From contig CAZNZW010000007.1 of NCBI GenBank assembly GCA_964577615.1, positions 8,643 to 72,642 on the forward strand: a stretch of 64,000 nt of DNA. The letters run 5' to 3'. The stretch comes from QNYZ01 sp964577615. Lineage in GTDB: Bacteria > Desulfobacterota > Desulfobacteria > Desulfobacterales > QNYZ01. This document shows, piece by piece, positions 26,458 through 35,359 of this stretch. The translations under genes and the position numbers were made by a program. Position 1 is the first letter of the stretch, and the number at the start of each line of letters is the position of its first letter. A model generated the notes under the pieces. It did no database searches. It had not been told where the DNA came from and worked only from the letters and a program-made list of their open reading frames with translations.

Positions 26458-27726
26458 ATGCCGATGACGATTACCGAAAAAATTCTGGCCGCTCATGCCG
26501 GTCTGCCATCCGTTTCCCCGGGCCAGCTGATCAATGCCCGCATTGATATCGCTCTGGGAAACGACATCACCGCGCCGATCAGTATCGACCGGTTCAAAAA
26601 AGCCGGCGCCGAAAAGGTTTTCGATAAAGACCGGGTCGTGCTGATACCCGACCATTTTGCCCCCAACAAGGACATCAAATCCGCCGAACAGTGCAAGATC
26701 ATGCGGGAATTTGCCCACACCTACGAGATCAAACACTACTTCGAAGTGGGTCAGGCCGGCATCGAGCATGCGCTGCTGCCCGAGCAGGGCATTGTCGTCC
26801 CCGGTGATCTGATCGTGGGCGCGGACAGCCATACCTGCACTTACGGCGCGCTGGGCGCTTTTTCCACCGGCGTGGGCAGCACGGATCTGGCGGCGGCCAT
26901 GATTACCGGCGAGCTCTGGTTCAAGGTCCCCGAGACAATGCGGTTTACCTACAACGGCACCCGGCGCCCCTGGGTGGGCGGCAAGGATTTGATTCTGTAT
27001 ACCATCGGCCGCATCGGCGTTGACGGCGCCTTGTACAAAGCCATGGAATTTACCGGCGACGCCGTCACGTCCCTGCCCATGGAAGACCGGCTGACCATGG
27101 CCAACATGGCCATCGAGGCCGGCGGCAAAAACGGCATTATCGTCCCCGACGATATTACCGAAGCCTATGTCAAAGACCGGGCGAACCGGGACTACCAGTT
27201 TTATGACAGCGACCCCGACGCCCACTTCGCCGAACAGATCGATATCGATGTTGCCTCAATTGAGCCCCAGGTGGCCTTTCCCCACCTGCCGAGTAATACC
27301 CGGGGAATCAGCGATGTCGGAGAGATCATCATCAACCAGGCAGTCATCGGATCGTGCACCAACGGCCGGATCAGCGACCTGCGCATCAGTGCCGACGTCC
27401 TCAAGGGCCACCGGGTGGCCAAAAACGTCCGTCTGATCGTCATTCCGGCCACCCAGCAGATTTACCGGCAGGCCATGCACGAAGGGCTTTTTGACATTTT
27501 TCTGGATGCCGGCGCGGTTGTCAGCCTGCCGACCTGCGGCCCCTGCCTGGGTGGCTATATGGGCGTACTGGCCAAAGGCGAACGGGCCGTGGCCACCACC
27601 AACCGCAACTTTGTCGGCCGCATGGGCCACGCCGAAAGTGAAGTTTACCTGGCGAATCCAGCGGTCACCGCCGCATCGGCCATACTGGGTAAAATTGCCG
27701 GTCCCGAAGAACTGGGAATGGAATAA
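26458..27726 (+). CDS. leuC: 3-isopropylmalate dehydratase-type hydro-lyase, large subunit
   Basis: 422 residues, the short clostridial/archaeal type of LeuC (aconitase superfamily). The three Cys ligands of the [4Fe-4S] cluster are visible: IGSCTNGR and CGPCLGG (CxxC). Also GADSHTCTYGALGAFSTGVG. It moves a hydroxyl on a 2-alkylmalate by dehydration and rehydration. The small subunit follows 16 bases later. TAAGGAGGAC precedes ATG 26458. No leuA, so its use here (leucine pathway or a catabolic alkylmalate/citramalate step) is open. Confidence 0.92.
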   Translation: MPMTITEKILAAHAGLPSVSPGQLINARIDIALGNDITAPISIDRFKKAGAEKVFDKDRVVLIPDHFAPNKDIKSAEQCKIMREFAHTYEIKHYFEVGQAGIEHALLPEQGIVVPGDLIVGADSHTCTYGALGAFSTGVGSTDLAAAMITGELWFKVPETMRFTYNGTRRPWVGGKDLILYTIGRIGVDGALYKAMEFTGDAVTSLPMEDRLTMANMAIEAGGKNGIIVPDDITEAYVKDRANRDYQFYDSDPDAHFAEQIDIDVASIEPQVAFPHLPSNTRGISDVGEIIINQAVIGSCTNGRISDLRISADVLKGHRVAKNVRLIVIPATQQIYRQAMHEGLFDIFLDAGAVVSLPTCGPCLGGYMGVLAKGERAVATTNRNFVGRMGHAESEVYLANPAVTAASAILGKIAGPEELGME

Positions 27727-27742
27727 GAAAGGAGCTGTCTGC

Positions 27743-28231
27743 ATGAAATATAATGGAACTGCCTGGACATTCGGCGCCAACATCGACACCGACGCCATTA
27801 TCCCGGCCCGCTACCTCAACGTATCGGCCCCGGAAGAACTGGCCCGGCACTGCATGGAAGACGAAAATCCCGAATTTGTCAAAAAAGCATCCCCGGGAGA
27901 CATCATCGTTGCCGATACCAACTTCGGCTGCGGATCTTCCCGGGAACATGCACCCATCGCCATCAAGGCGGCGGGCATCGCCTGTGTCATCGCCAGAAGC
28001 TTCGCCCGGATTTTCTATCGCAATTCATTTAACATGGGCCTGCCGATCCTCGAATGCCCGGAAGCAGTAGACGGTATTCAGGCCGGCGATCCGGTGGAAG
28101 TCGATCTGCTCAGCGGCACCATCGTCAACCAGAAAACAAAAACCACATTTAAAGCCGAGCCCATACCGCCTTTCATGAAAGAGATTCTCGAGGACGGCGG
28201 ATTGATGGGACATATTGCCAAAAGGAGCTAA
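27743..28231 (+). CDS. leuD: 3-isopropylmalate dehydratase-type hydro-lyase, small subunit
   Basis: 162 residues. Swivel domain of the LeuCD enzyme. DTDAIIPARYLN near the N-terminus carries the substrate-specificity loop, followed by NFGCGSSREHAPIAIK, the conserved substrate-contacting segment, and FARIFYRNSFNMGLP. Start ATG 27743 has GGAG eight bases upstream. The YLNVS loop is like clostridial LeuD and does not by itself exclude isopropylmalate or related alkylmalates. Confidence 0.92.
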   Translation: MKYNGTAWTFGANIDTDAIIPARYLNVSAPEELARHCMEDENPEFVKKASPGDIIVADTNFGCGSSREHAPIAIKAAGIACVIARSFARIFYRNSFNMGLPILECPEAVDGIQAGDPVEVDLLSGTIVNQKTKTTFKAEPIPPFMKEILEDGGLMGHIAKRS

Positions 28232-28234
28232 TCG

Positions 28235-29302
28235 ATGGGAAAAACGTATCAAATCGGGGTAATCCCCGGAGACGGCACCGGGCCGGAAGTCGTGGCCGAG
28301 GGAATCAAGGTCCTCAACGCGGTAGGCGAAAAAGCCGGTATCGGATTTGATTATCACACCTACCCTTTCGGCGGTGACCACTATTTAAAAACCGGAGAGA
28401 CCCTGCCGGCATCGGCTGTCGATGAGCTTTCCCGGCAGGATGCCACCTTTCTGGGCGCCATCGGACACCCGGATGTCAAGCCGGGCATTCTCGAAAAAGG
28501 CGTCCTCCTGCAGTTGCGTTTTGATCTGGACCTTTATATCAACCTGCGGCCGGTCAAGCTGTATGCCGGGGTCGACACCCCTTTGAAGGACAAGGGGCCG
28601 GCGGAAATCGATTTTGACGTGGTCCGGGAAAATACCGAAGGGCTGTATACCGGCACCGGCGGATTTTTCAAAAAAGGCACGCCGGACGAGGTGGCCATCC
28701 AGGATTCAATCAATACCCGCAAGGGCGTTGAGCGATGTCTGCGTTATGCGTTCGAGCATTGCCGGCGCTTCGGCCGGAAGAAAAAGCTGACCCTCTGCGG
28801 AAAAACCAACGTGCTGACATTTGCCTTTGATCTGTGGGAACGGGCATTTCGCGAAGTCGGGCGGGAATATCCGGACATTGAGCAGGATTACGCGCATGTG
28901 GATGCCATCTGCATGTGGATGGTAAAAAATCCGGAATGGTTCGACGTCATCGTCACGGACAATATTTTCGGTGACATCATTACCGATCTCGGGGCCATGA
29001 TCCAGGGCGGCATGGGCATTGCCGCCGGCGGTAACATCAACCCCGAAGGTACCGCCATGTTCGAACCGATCGGCGGATCGGCCCCCAAGTATACCGGCCA
29101 GAACGTGATTAACCCCATTGCCGCCATCATGGCCGGGCAGATGATGCTCAAGCACCTGGGCGAGGTTCAGGCCGCCAACTGGGTAGAGACAGCCGTCATG
29201 GCCACAATCACCGGTGACATGGACACCATGGCTGCCGGACGCATGGGCATGGGTACCCGCGACGTGGGCGACCGGGTAGTTGCCCGTCTCCGGGATATCT
29301 GA
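28235..29302 (+). CDS. leuB: 3-isopropylmalate dehydrogenase family enzyme
   Basis: 355 residues. NAD-dependent oxidative decarboxylase of a 2-alkyl-3-hydroxysuccinate. Starts with GVIPGDGTGPEVV; the Arg-rich substrate loop is LQLRFDLDLYINLRPVKLY, then VVRENTEGLYTG, the metal-binding ITDLGAMIQGGMG region and EPIGGSAPKYTGQ for NAD. It resembles the LeuB subgroup seen in Actinobacteria and Desulfobacterota. Three bases separate it from leuD, with AAAGGAG ahead of ATG 28235. The family also includes tartrate and isocitrate dehydrogenases, so specificity is inferred. Confidence 0.9.
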   Translation: MGKTYQIGVIPGDGTGPEVVAEGIKVLNAVGEKAGIGFDYHTYPFGGDHYLKTGETLPASAVDELSRQDATFLGAIGHPDVKPGILEKGVLLQLRFDLDLYINLRPVKLYAGVDTPLKDKGPAEIDFDVVRENTEGLYTGTGGFFKKGTPDEVAIQDSINTRKGVERCLRYAFEHCRRFGRKKKLTLCGKTNVLTFAFDLWERAFREVGREYPDIEQDYAHVDAICMWMVKNPEWFDVIVTDNIFGDIITDLGAMIQGGMGIAAGGNINPEGTAMFEPIGGSAPKYTGQNVINPIAAIMAGQMMLKHLGEVQAANWVETAVMATITGDMDTMAAGRMGMGTRDVGDRVVARLRDI

Positions 29303-29315
29303 CCGGCACCGGCAC

Positions 29316-30317
29316 ATGACTACCACCGGCATCACATGGCCCCGCCGGGTTTCGATCCGTGAAGTCGGGCCCAGGGACGGGTTCCAGTCGCTGGACCGTT
29401 TCCTCCCAACGGCCGACAAGCTGGATATTATCTCGTCCCTGACCAATGCCGGCGTGACGCGGGTGGAAACGACCTCTTTTGTCAGCCGCCGGGCGGTCCC
29501 CCAGCTGAAAGACGCGGCCGAGGTCATGGCCGGGGTGTTGCAGCAGAGACAGGCACCGCCCCATGCGGGCCGTCCGGCCGTCACCCATGCCGCCATGGTG
29601 GCCGATGCAGCGGGTGCGGAGCGGGCCGCGGCCGCCGGGGTTGACCGGCTGGTGGCGGTTATTTCGGCCACCGACGCGCACAACAGGGCCAACGTGCGCC
29701 GTTCCGTTGACGCCTCTCTGGCCGACCTCGACCCTGTTTTCGCCCGGGCCGGGACTATTCCGGTCATCGGCGCGATTGCCGTGTCGTTTGGATGCCCTTA
29801 CCAGGGAAATGTCGCAACCGGCGATGTCTTTGCCATCGCCCGCGCGTTCATCGACCGGGGCGCCATGGCCGTGATGCTGGCCGACACCACCGGCATGGCA
29901 ACACCCACGCGCGTGACGAAAATGGTGACCGGGTTTCAACAAGAATTTACCGATACGGAACTGATTCTTCACTTCCATAACAACCGCGGCACTGCCATGG
30001 CCAACCTGCTCGCCGCCCTGATGGCCGGCGGCCGCACTTTCGACACCGCCGTGGGCGGCATTGGCGGCTGCCCGTATGTGCCGCTGGCGGCCGGTAATCT
30101 GGCCACCGAAGATGTGGTCTTCATGCTGGAAGACATGGGCATTTCGACCGGCATCGATTTGTCCGGAATTATTGCTGCCGCACGGTTACTGGAAAAACGA
30201 CTGGGCATGACACTGCCCGGCCAGGTGATGAAAAGCGGCCCGCGCATTTCTGACCCGCGCATTCCCGAACAGGCGCCGGGCGAAAAATGCGGGTCTGTCG
30301 GGCACCGAAACCATTAA
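29316..30317 (+). CDS. HMG-CoA lyase-like DRE-TIM metallolyase
   Basis: 333 residues. TIM-barrel lyase with the REVGPRDGFQS start (Arg, Asp metal/catalytic residues), ETTSFVS, HFHNNRG (His metal ligands) and the signature loop GGIGGCPYVPLAAGN with the catalytic Cys. In the family this splits 3-hydroxy-3-methylglutaryl-CoA or related 3-hydroxyacyl-CoA thioesters. Start ATG 29316 lies 13 bases after leuB. A CoA ligase or transferase to make the thioester is not in the cluster. The C-terminal tail is Pro/Gly rich and probably disordered. Confidence 0.87.
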   Translation: MTTTGITWPRRVSIREVGPRDGFQSLDRFLPTADKLDIISSLTNAGVTRVETTSFVSRRAVPQLKDAAEVMAGVLQQRQAPPHAGRPAVTHAAMVADAAGAERAAAAGVDRLVAVISATDAHNRANVRRSVDASLADLDPVFARAGTIPVIGAIAVSFGCPYQGNVATGDVFAIARAFIDRGAMAVMLADTTGMATPTRVTKMVTGFQQEFTDTELILHFHNNRGTAMANLLAALMAGGRTFDTAVGGIGGCPYVPLAAGNLATEDVVFMLEDMGISTGIDLSGIIAAARLLEKRLGMTLPGQVMKSGPRISDPRIPEQAPGEKCGSVGHRNH

Positions 30318-30337
30318 TAAGTGAAAGGAGGCAACAA

Positions 30338-31333
30338 GTGAACAGACAAAAAAAAATGAAACCATTGGGAATCTTGGCATTGGGGGCGATTGTCGCCCTG
30401 TTCTTCTGCGGCCAGGCTTTTGCCGCACCGGTCAACATCGAAATCAGCTGCACCATGAAACCGGGGGGGTCGGAAGAAGCCGGCATCATGAAATTCAAGG
30501 AGATTGTTGAAAAGAAAAGCGAAGGCCGAATGAAAGTGAAGGTCTTCATGAGCGGCCAGCTCGGCAAGGAAAAAGCCGTTCTCGAACTGATGAAAATCGG
30601 CCAGACCCAGATGGCCCTGACCGGCGGAATCTTCCGCACCATGTTTGCCAAGGCATACGATCCCATCACCATCCCTTTCTATATGCCGACCTGGGACAGC
30701 ATCGTTGCCTACCTCGACGGCCCCATGGGCCAGAAGATCAAAGCACTGGCGGCCGAAAAAGGTGGCGTGATTGATTTCGGCCCCCAGAAACGCGCTCCGC
30801 GGCACATGACCTCCAACCGCAAAATCATGGGACCGGATGATATCAAAGGGCTGAAAATGCGCCTGCCCGCCATCCCCATCTGGGTGGATGTCTGGAAAGA
30901 ACTCGGCGCCCTGCCCACGGTGATTCCCGCGCCGGAAATCTATCTGGCCATGAAAACCGGCCAGGTGGAAGCCCATGAAAATTCCCTCGTTTCTCCCTAT
31001 TCCCGCAAGTTGTGGGAAGTCCAGAAGTATATTATCCAGACCGGCCATGTCTACTTTCCCTGGCACTGGATCGCCAGCAAAGTCTGGTTTGACAAACTCG
31101 CTCCCGCCGATCAGAAGCTCATCTCCGATGCCATTGCCGAGGCAAGGGCGTACGGCACCCGGATGGAAGATGAAAAAGACGCGTTCTACGCCAAGGAGCT
31201 TAAAAAACACGGTATGATATTCGTCACACCGGACAACGCCGCCATCCGCGCCAAAGCCATGCCGGCCATTAAACGGGCCGTGGCCAACCTGGCCCAGGGC
31301 GTGGCCGAAGAAGTGGCCCGGGTCTCGAAGTAG
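30338..31333 (+). CDS. dctP: TRAP transporter solute-binding protein (DctP family)
   Basis: 331 residues. GTG start 30338 with AAAGGAGG seven bases ahead. A basic N-terminus and hydrophobic helix end in GQAFAAP, a standard signal peptide. DctP-family features: KFKEIVEKKSEGRMKVKVF, LKMRLPAIPIWVDVWKELGA and the QVEAHENSL segment with the substrate-contacting Glu/Asn. The conserved Arg that binds a carboxylate probably lies in the LKMRLPA segment. Substrate likely an organic acid, consistent with the metabolic genes upstream. Confidence 0.92.
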   Translation: MNRQKKMKPLGILALGAIVALFFCGQAFAAPVNIEISCTMKPGGSEEAGIMKFKEIVEKKSEGRMKVKVFMSGQLGKEKAVLELMKIGQTQMALTGGIFRTMFAKAYDPITIPFYMPTWDSIVAYLDGPMGQKIKALAAEKGGVIDFGPQKRAPRHMTSNRKIMGPDDIKGLKMRLPAIPIWVDVWKELGALPTVIPAPEIYLAMKTGQVEAHENSLVSPYSRKLWEVQKYIIQTGHVYFPWHWIASKVWFDKLAPADQKLISDAIAEARAYGTRMEDEKDAFYAKELKKHGMIFVTPDNAAIRAKAMPAIKRAVANLAQGVAEEVARVSK

Positions 31334-31350
31334 CATGACAACCGATACCG

Positions 31351-31387
31351 CCGGCTGAAGCTTCTCCCTGCGGGCCGCTTCAGCCGG
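31351..31387 (+). repeat. Stem-loop between dctP and dctQ (first)
   Basis: Perfect 11-bp arms (CCGGCTGAAGC and GCTTCAGCCGG) with a 15-base loop, 18 bases after the dctP stop. No T-run follows, so it is unlikely to be a full terminator. Intercistronic hairpins of this kind can protect the upstream binding-protein mRNA so that it is made in excess over the membrane subunits. Confidence 0.65.
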
Positions 31388-31402
31388 AATCACAGGCAGG
31401 GT

Positions 31403-31441
31403 GCATCACCGATTACACCGATCGTTGAGAATCGGTGATGC
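31403..31441 (+). repeat. Stem-loop between dctP and dctQ (second)
   Basis: Perfect 11-bp arms (GCATCACCGAT and ATCGGTGATGC) with a 17-base loop that contains a further ACCGAT copy. It directly follows the first hairpin and ends 46 bases before dctQ. Again no T-run. Confidence 0.65.
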
Positions 31442-31486
31442 GCCTTGCATTCCTGATGCTATTAAGAAAATAGGCCACGGATTCGC

Positions 31487-31972
31487 ATGAAACGCATTCT
31501 CCGCTTTTACGACATCGGCGCCCTGATCTGTTTCTGCGCCATGATGGGATGCATTCTCATCGAGGTGGTCAGCCGCAACATCCTCCATCTGCCGACCACC
31601 TGGGCCGAAGAGGCCTCCCGGCTTTTTTGCGTCTGGAGTGTTTTTCTGGGATCGGCCTCGGCCTGGCGCCGGAAAGCCCACATCGTCATCGATGTTGTCC
31701 TGCGACGGCTTAAAGGCCGGGCCCATCTGACCCTGCGTCTCATCGTTGACCTGCTCAGCGGCATTTTTCTGGTTGCCATCTGGTCTGGCACCCTCAGCAT
31801 CATGAAAATTTCCTACCCTTCCAGAACCACCGCCCTTGAAATCAGCATCAGTTATTTTTACCTGGGCGTTTTTGTGGGTTTGACCGGAATGATCATCTTC
31901 CATTCGGTGCAGATCAAGGAAGCCGCCGCTGAATGGATCAACTACCGCCCCCCCCGGAAGCAGAGGAGCTGA
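31487..31972 (+). CDS. dctQ: TRAP transporter small membrane subunit
   Basis: 161 residues with four hydrophobic segments. The family motif is present: EVVSRNILHLPTTWAEEASRL early, and WRRKAHIVIDVV in the middle. DctQ is the small membrane subunit that pairs with DctM. Weak ribosome binding site before ATG 31487, consistent with lower expression than dctP. Six bases separate it from dctM. Confidence 0.92.
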   Translation: MKRILRFYDIGALICFCAMMGCILIEVVSRNILHLPTTWAEEASRLFCVWSVFLGSASAWRRKAHIVIDVVLRRLKGRAHLTLRLIVDLLSGIFLVAIWSGTLSIMKISYPSRTTALEISISYFYLGVFVGLTGMIIFHSVQIKEAAAEWINYRPPRKQRS

Positions 31973-31978
31973 ACCGCC

Positions 31979-33271
31979 ATGTGGATGCTGGTCTTTTTTA
32001 TCGGGCTGCTGATCTTTTTTTTCATTATGGGCATTCCGGTGAGCATTTCCATCGGCCTGACGTGCATGGCCGTTTTGTGGGCCCAGGGCGGCCTGGCGGC
32101 CATCCCCTTCAACCTGTTTCCCCTGAAGATGATGCACGGCGTCAACAACTTTCCCATCCTGGCGATTCCGTTCTTTATCCTGGCCGCCAACGTGATGAAC
32201 AAAGGAAGCGTCACACCGCGTATTTTTGATTTTGCCAATGGTCTGGTCGGCCATCTGCGGGGCGGACTGGGACACGTCAACGTGCTGGCCAGCATGATCT
32301 TTGCCGGCATGTCCGGCACGGCCGTCGCCGACGCCGCCGGCCTGGGGTCGCTTGAAATCAAGGCCATGCAGGACCAGGGCTACCCGCTAAGCTACAGCAC
32401 GGGGATCACCGGCGCATCATCGGTCATCGGGCCGATCATCCCGCCGAGCGTTGCCATGGTTATCTACGGCTGGCTTGGCGATGTCAGCGTCGGCGCGCTG
32501 TTTATCGCCGGCATTATTCCCGGCATCCTGCTGGGCGGCAGTCTCATGCTGATGACCTGCATCCTCTCTTACCGTATCGACATGCCCATGCGGCCACGAC
32601 CGCCGCTGGCCGAGATCTGGCGTCTGTCGACCCGCGCCCTTCTATCGCTTGTCACGCCGATTATTATCGTTGGCGGTATCTGGTCCGGCTTTTTCACGCC
32701 CACCGAATCCGGCGTGGTCGCCAGCACGTACGCCATCATTCTCGGCATGGTCATTTACCGCGACGTCAGCCTCAAAGACCTTCGCGACGTTTTCTACAAT
32801 ACCATCGAATTCACCGCCATCGTTCTGTTCATCATCTCCATCGCCGTATTGTATGGCTGGCTGCTCGTCAAGCTCCAGATCCCCCTGTCCCTGGCTGAAA
32901 TGGTCATGCACCTGTCCACCAATTCAACGATTTTACTGATCTTCATCACCGGCTTTTTCCTGATCGTCGGCTGTTTCATGTCGGTGATTGAATCGGTGCT
33001 GATTTTTACCCCGGTGATGGTACCCATGATCAAGCTTCTGGGCATCGATCCCCTTTTTTTCGGGGTATTGATGGTCATTTCTCTGTCGGTGGGCGTCATT
33101 ACGCCGCCGTTCGGCAACGTAATCTACGTTCTGGTGGGTATTACCGAATCCACTTTCGAAGCGGTGGTCAAGGCAATTTTACCGTTTCTCATCCCGATCC
33201 TGGCAACCATATTAATTCTCGTTCTTTTCCCGCAGCTGGTCACTTTCCTGCCGCACCTGGTGGCCGCCTGA
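31979..33271 (+). CDS. dctM: TRAP transporter large membrane subunit
   Basis: 430 residues, about twelve hydrophobic segments. DctM-family features: FFIMGIPVSISIGL at the N-terminus, SMIFAGMSGTAVADAAGLGSLE, GASSVIGPIIPPSVAMVIYG, and SVGVITPPFGNVIYVL for the Na/substrate sites. Forms the ion-coupled channel with DctQ. GGAG lies before ATG 31979. Last + strand gene of the cluster; the regulator is convergent 30 bases away. Confidence 0.94.
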   Translation: MWMLVFFIGLLIFFFIMGIPVSISIGLTCMAVLWAQGGLAAIPFNLFPLKMMHGVNNFPILAIPFFILAANVMNKGSVTPRIFDFANGLVGHLRGGLGHVNVLASMIFAGMSGTAVADAAGLGSLEIKAMQDQGYPLSYSTGITGASSVIGPIIPPSVAMVIYGWLGDVSVGALFIAGIIPGILLGGSLMLMTCILSYRIDMPMRPRPPLAEIWRLSTRALLSLVTPIIIVGGIWSGFFTPTESGVVASTYAIILGMVIYRDVSLKDLRDVFYNTIEFTAIVLFIISIAVLYGWLLVKLQIPLSLAEMVMHLSTNSTILLIFITGFFLIVGCFMSVIESVLIFTPVMVPMIKLLGIDPLFFGVLMVISLSVGVITPPFGNVIYVLVGITESTFEAVVKAILPFLIPILATILILVLFPQLVTFLPHLVAA

Positions 33272-33301
33272 TCCGGAAAGCACCGCGCCGCTTTGCTCCT
33301 T

Positions 33302-34063
33302 TTAAACCGCATGGCCGCTTTTATAGATATACCGGTCCCCCCGGAAGTAGATGTGCGTCACTTCCAGAGGACGTCCGTCGGCACTGTAGTAGGCATTTTC
33401 AACAAAAAACAGCGCCGCCCCGAAATGGATGCCCAGCACGGAGGAGACGTCCATGTCGGAAACAACGGCTTCGACCTTCTGACTGGTCTGGGTGATGGAA
33501 ATTTTACCCTTTTCCCTGAAAACCTCGATAAAGGAGCGCCGGGAGAAATCCCGCTTGCGCAGGGGGGCCACCAGATCCACCGGGATATAATTGATATAAT
33601 AGGACGCCGGTTCGCCCTTTAACTTTCGTACCCGCTTAACGCGCCAGATCTCCGCATCCTGTGCCAGCTGCAAAATTTTGGCAACCGGCCGGGGGCAGAT
33701 CATCCGGTCAATGGACAGCACATCAATGGTCAGGCGATATTTTTTCCGCAGGGCCGAGTCCACCCAGTCCCGGAAATTACCGGTTATTTTCAAGGGAATG
33801 CGGTCTTCCTGGCGGGGAACCACCCGGGTACCGACACCCCGCCTTCGAATGATCAGGCCTTCCTGAACCAGCAGCGCCATGGCCTTACGGATAGTGATAT
33901 TGCTGACGTCAAACTCTTCCGACAGGCGGCTTTCCGACGGAAGAAGCGCGTCCGGCTGATACTGGTGCGAAACGATCCGTTCTTTCAGCGTTTCCGCCAC
34001 CTGATAGTAGAAAGGGATCGACCCCTCCCGGTCTTTGGTCAGGATTTTTACTTTTGACGCCAT
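33302..34063 (-). CDS. GntR/HutC family transcriptional regulator
   Basis: 253 residues. N-terminal winged helix (PFYYQVAETLKERIVSHQY, then LPSESRLSEEFDVSNITIRK and the GTRVV wing) and a C-terminal UTRA ligand-binding domain (IWRVKRVRKLKGEPASYY onward, ending HIYFRGDRYIYKS). HutC-type regulators are usually repressors released by a pathway metabolite. It overlaps the end of the aminotransferase gene by 16 bases and faces the TRAP genes, so it is the natural candidate regulator of the 25.4-33.3 kb cluster. Confidence 0.9.
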   Translation of the reverse strand: MASKVKILTKDREGSIPFYYQVAETLKERIVSHQYQPDALLPSESRLSEEFDVSNITIRKAMALLVQEGLIIRRRGVGTRVVPRQEDRIPLKITGNFRDWVDSALRKKYRLTIDVLSIDRMICPRPVAKILQLAQDAEIWRVKRVRKLKGEPASYYINYIPVDLVAPLRKRDFSRRSFIEVFREKGKISITQTSQKVEAVVSDMDVSSVLGIHFGAALFFVENAYYSADGRPLEVTHIYFRGDRYIYKSGHAV

Positions 34064-35214
34064 TTTTCTCCTATCCGGGACAATCGCTGACCCGCTTCAA
34101 TCAGGACATCATCGCTCTTGGCGAAATGAAGCCGGATCAGGTGATGCACCGGTTCATGGAAAAAACTCGATCCGGGAACAGCGGCCACCCCGATCTCCCG
34201 GGCCAGGGACTGACAGAAAACGGTATCGTCGGCCGCGCCAAAGGCACTGATATCAATCAGCACATAATACGCCCCCTGGGGTTTAACATAGTCCAGCCCC
34301 GCCCGGTCCAGATAACCGCAGAAAAGATCCCGCTTATGGGTGTAATCTTCCTGCAGCGCATCATAGTACGAAAGGGGCAGCTTAAGCGCTGTTACGGCCG
34401 CTTCCTGTAACGGCGCGGCCGCGCCCACCGTCAGAAAATCGTGTACTTTCCGTGCTTCTGAAATGACAGACGGCGCGGCGATCACATATCCGAGCCGCCA
34501 GCCGGTCATGGAGTAGGTTTTGGACAATGAGCTGACCGACAGCGTCCGTTCAAACATGCCCGGCAGGGCCGCAATATATGTATGCCGGAAGGGTGCATAA
34601 ACAATGTGCTCATAAACCTCGTCGGTGATAACAAAAGCATCGAATGCTTTGGCCAGATCGGCGATGACCGTCAACTCTTCCCGGGTAAAGACTTTACCCG
34701 AAGGGTTGGAAGGGTTGCACAAAACCAGCGCCTTGACCCCTTTTTCAAAGGCCGCACGCAATTCGTCCGGGTCAAAGGAAAAATCCGGCGGCCGCAGGGG
34801 CACATAGATCGGCCGGGCACCGGAAAGAAGCGTGTCGGCTCCGTAATTTTCGTAATAGGGAGAGAACACGATCACCTTGTCGCCGGGGTTACAGGCTGTC
34901 ATCATCGCCACCATCATGGCCTCGGTGCCACCGCAGGTAACAACGACATGATCGTCGCCGCTCAGGTCAAGGCCCATGAAGTGACGTTGTTTTTCCGCCA
35001 GCGCCTGTCTGAAATTCGGCGCCCCCCAGGTGATGGCATATTGGTGATACGATCCGGAAATGGCCCGGTGTGCGGCTTCGAGGACTTCCTGAGGCGGATT
35101 GATGTCCGGAAACCCCTGGGACAGATTAATGGCATCGTACTGATTGGCCACCCGGGTCATTTCGCGGATCACGGATTCACTGAGCAGGTTGAGGCGTTCG
35201 GCGGTTTTGGGCAT
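34048..35214 (-). CDS. Class I/II pyridoxal-phosphate aminotransferase
   Basis: 388 residues, fold type I. Substrate/PLP motifs: INLSQGFPDINPP near the N-terminus, CGGTEAMMVAMM, NPSNPSGKVFTREEL, VITDEVYEH and the Schiff-base lysine in SLSKTYSMTGWR. It resembles the methionine/kynurenine-oxoglutarate aminotransferase subgroup. Transfers an amino group between an amino acid and a 2-oxo acid; its place upstream of the GntR gene, in the same transcript, could tie it to the 2-oxo acid produced by the neighbouring cluster, but this is inference. Confidence 0.87.
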   Translation of the reverse strand: MPKTAERLNLLSESVIREMTRVANQYDAINLSQGFPDINPPQEVLEAAHRAISGSYHQYAITWGAPNFRQALAEKQRHFMGLDLSGDDHVVVTCGGTEAMMVAMMTACNPGDKVIVFSPYYENYGADTLLSGARPIYVPLRPPDFSFDPDELRAAFEKGVKALVLCNPSNPSGKVFTREELTVIADLAKAFDAFVITDEVYEHIVYAPFRHTYIAALPGMFERTLSVSSLSKTYSMTGWRLGYVIAAPSVISEARKVHDFLTVGAAAPLQEAAVTALKLPLSYYDALQEDYTHKRDLFCGYLDRAGLDYVKPQGAYYVLIDISAFGAADDTVFCQSLAREIGVAAVPGSSFFHEPVHHLIRLHFAKSDDVLIEAGQRLSRIGEKWRQK

Positions 35215-35359
35215 GGGAGTCAGTCCCTGTATGATATCGTTTTATCCGGGGTAACATCCGTAACGGCAGACATCGGGCCGTGAGCACGGAAACTGCCGGA
35301 TACAAATCCGGAATACGGGTTTAATTAAAAATATCTTCTTACCATAACAGATATTGAAT

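Noticed and set aside
28706..29767. 353-codon antisense frame over leuB and the HMG-CoA lyase gene
   Set aside because: Arg/Ser/Thr/Ala-rich shadow of two recognised enzymes with no family features.
30314..31393. 359-codon antisense frame over dctP
   Set aside because: Shadow of the TRAP binding-protein gene; no start context or recognisable motif.
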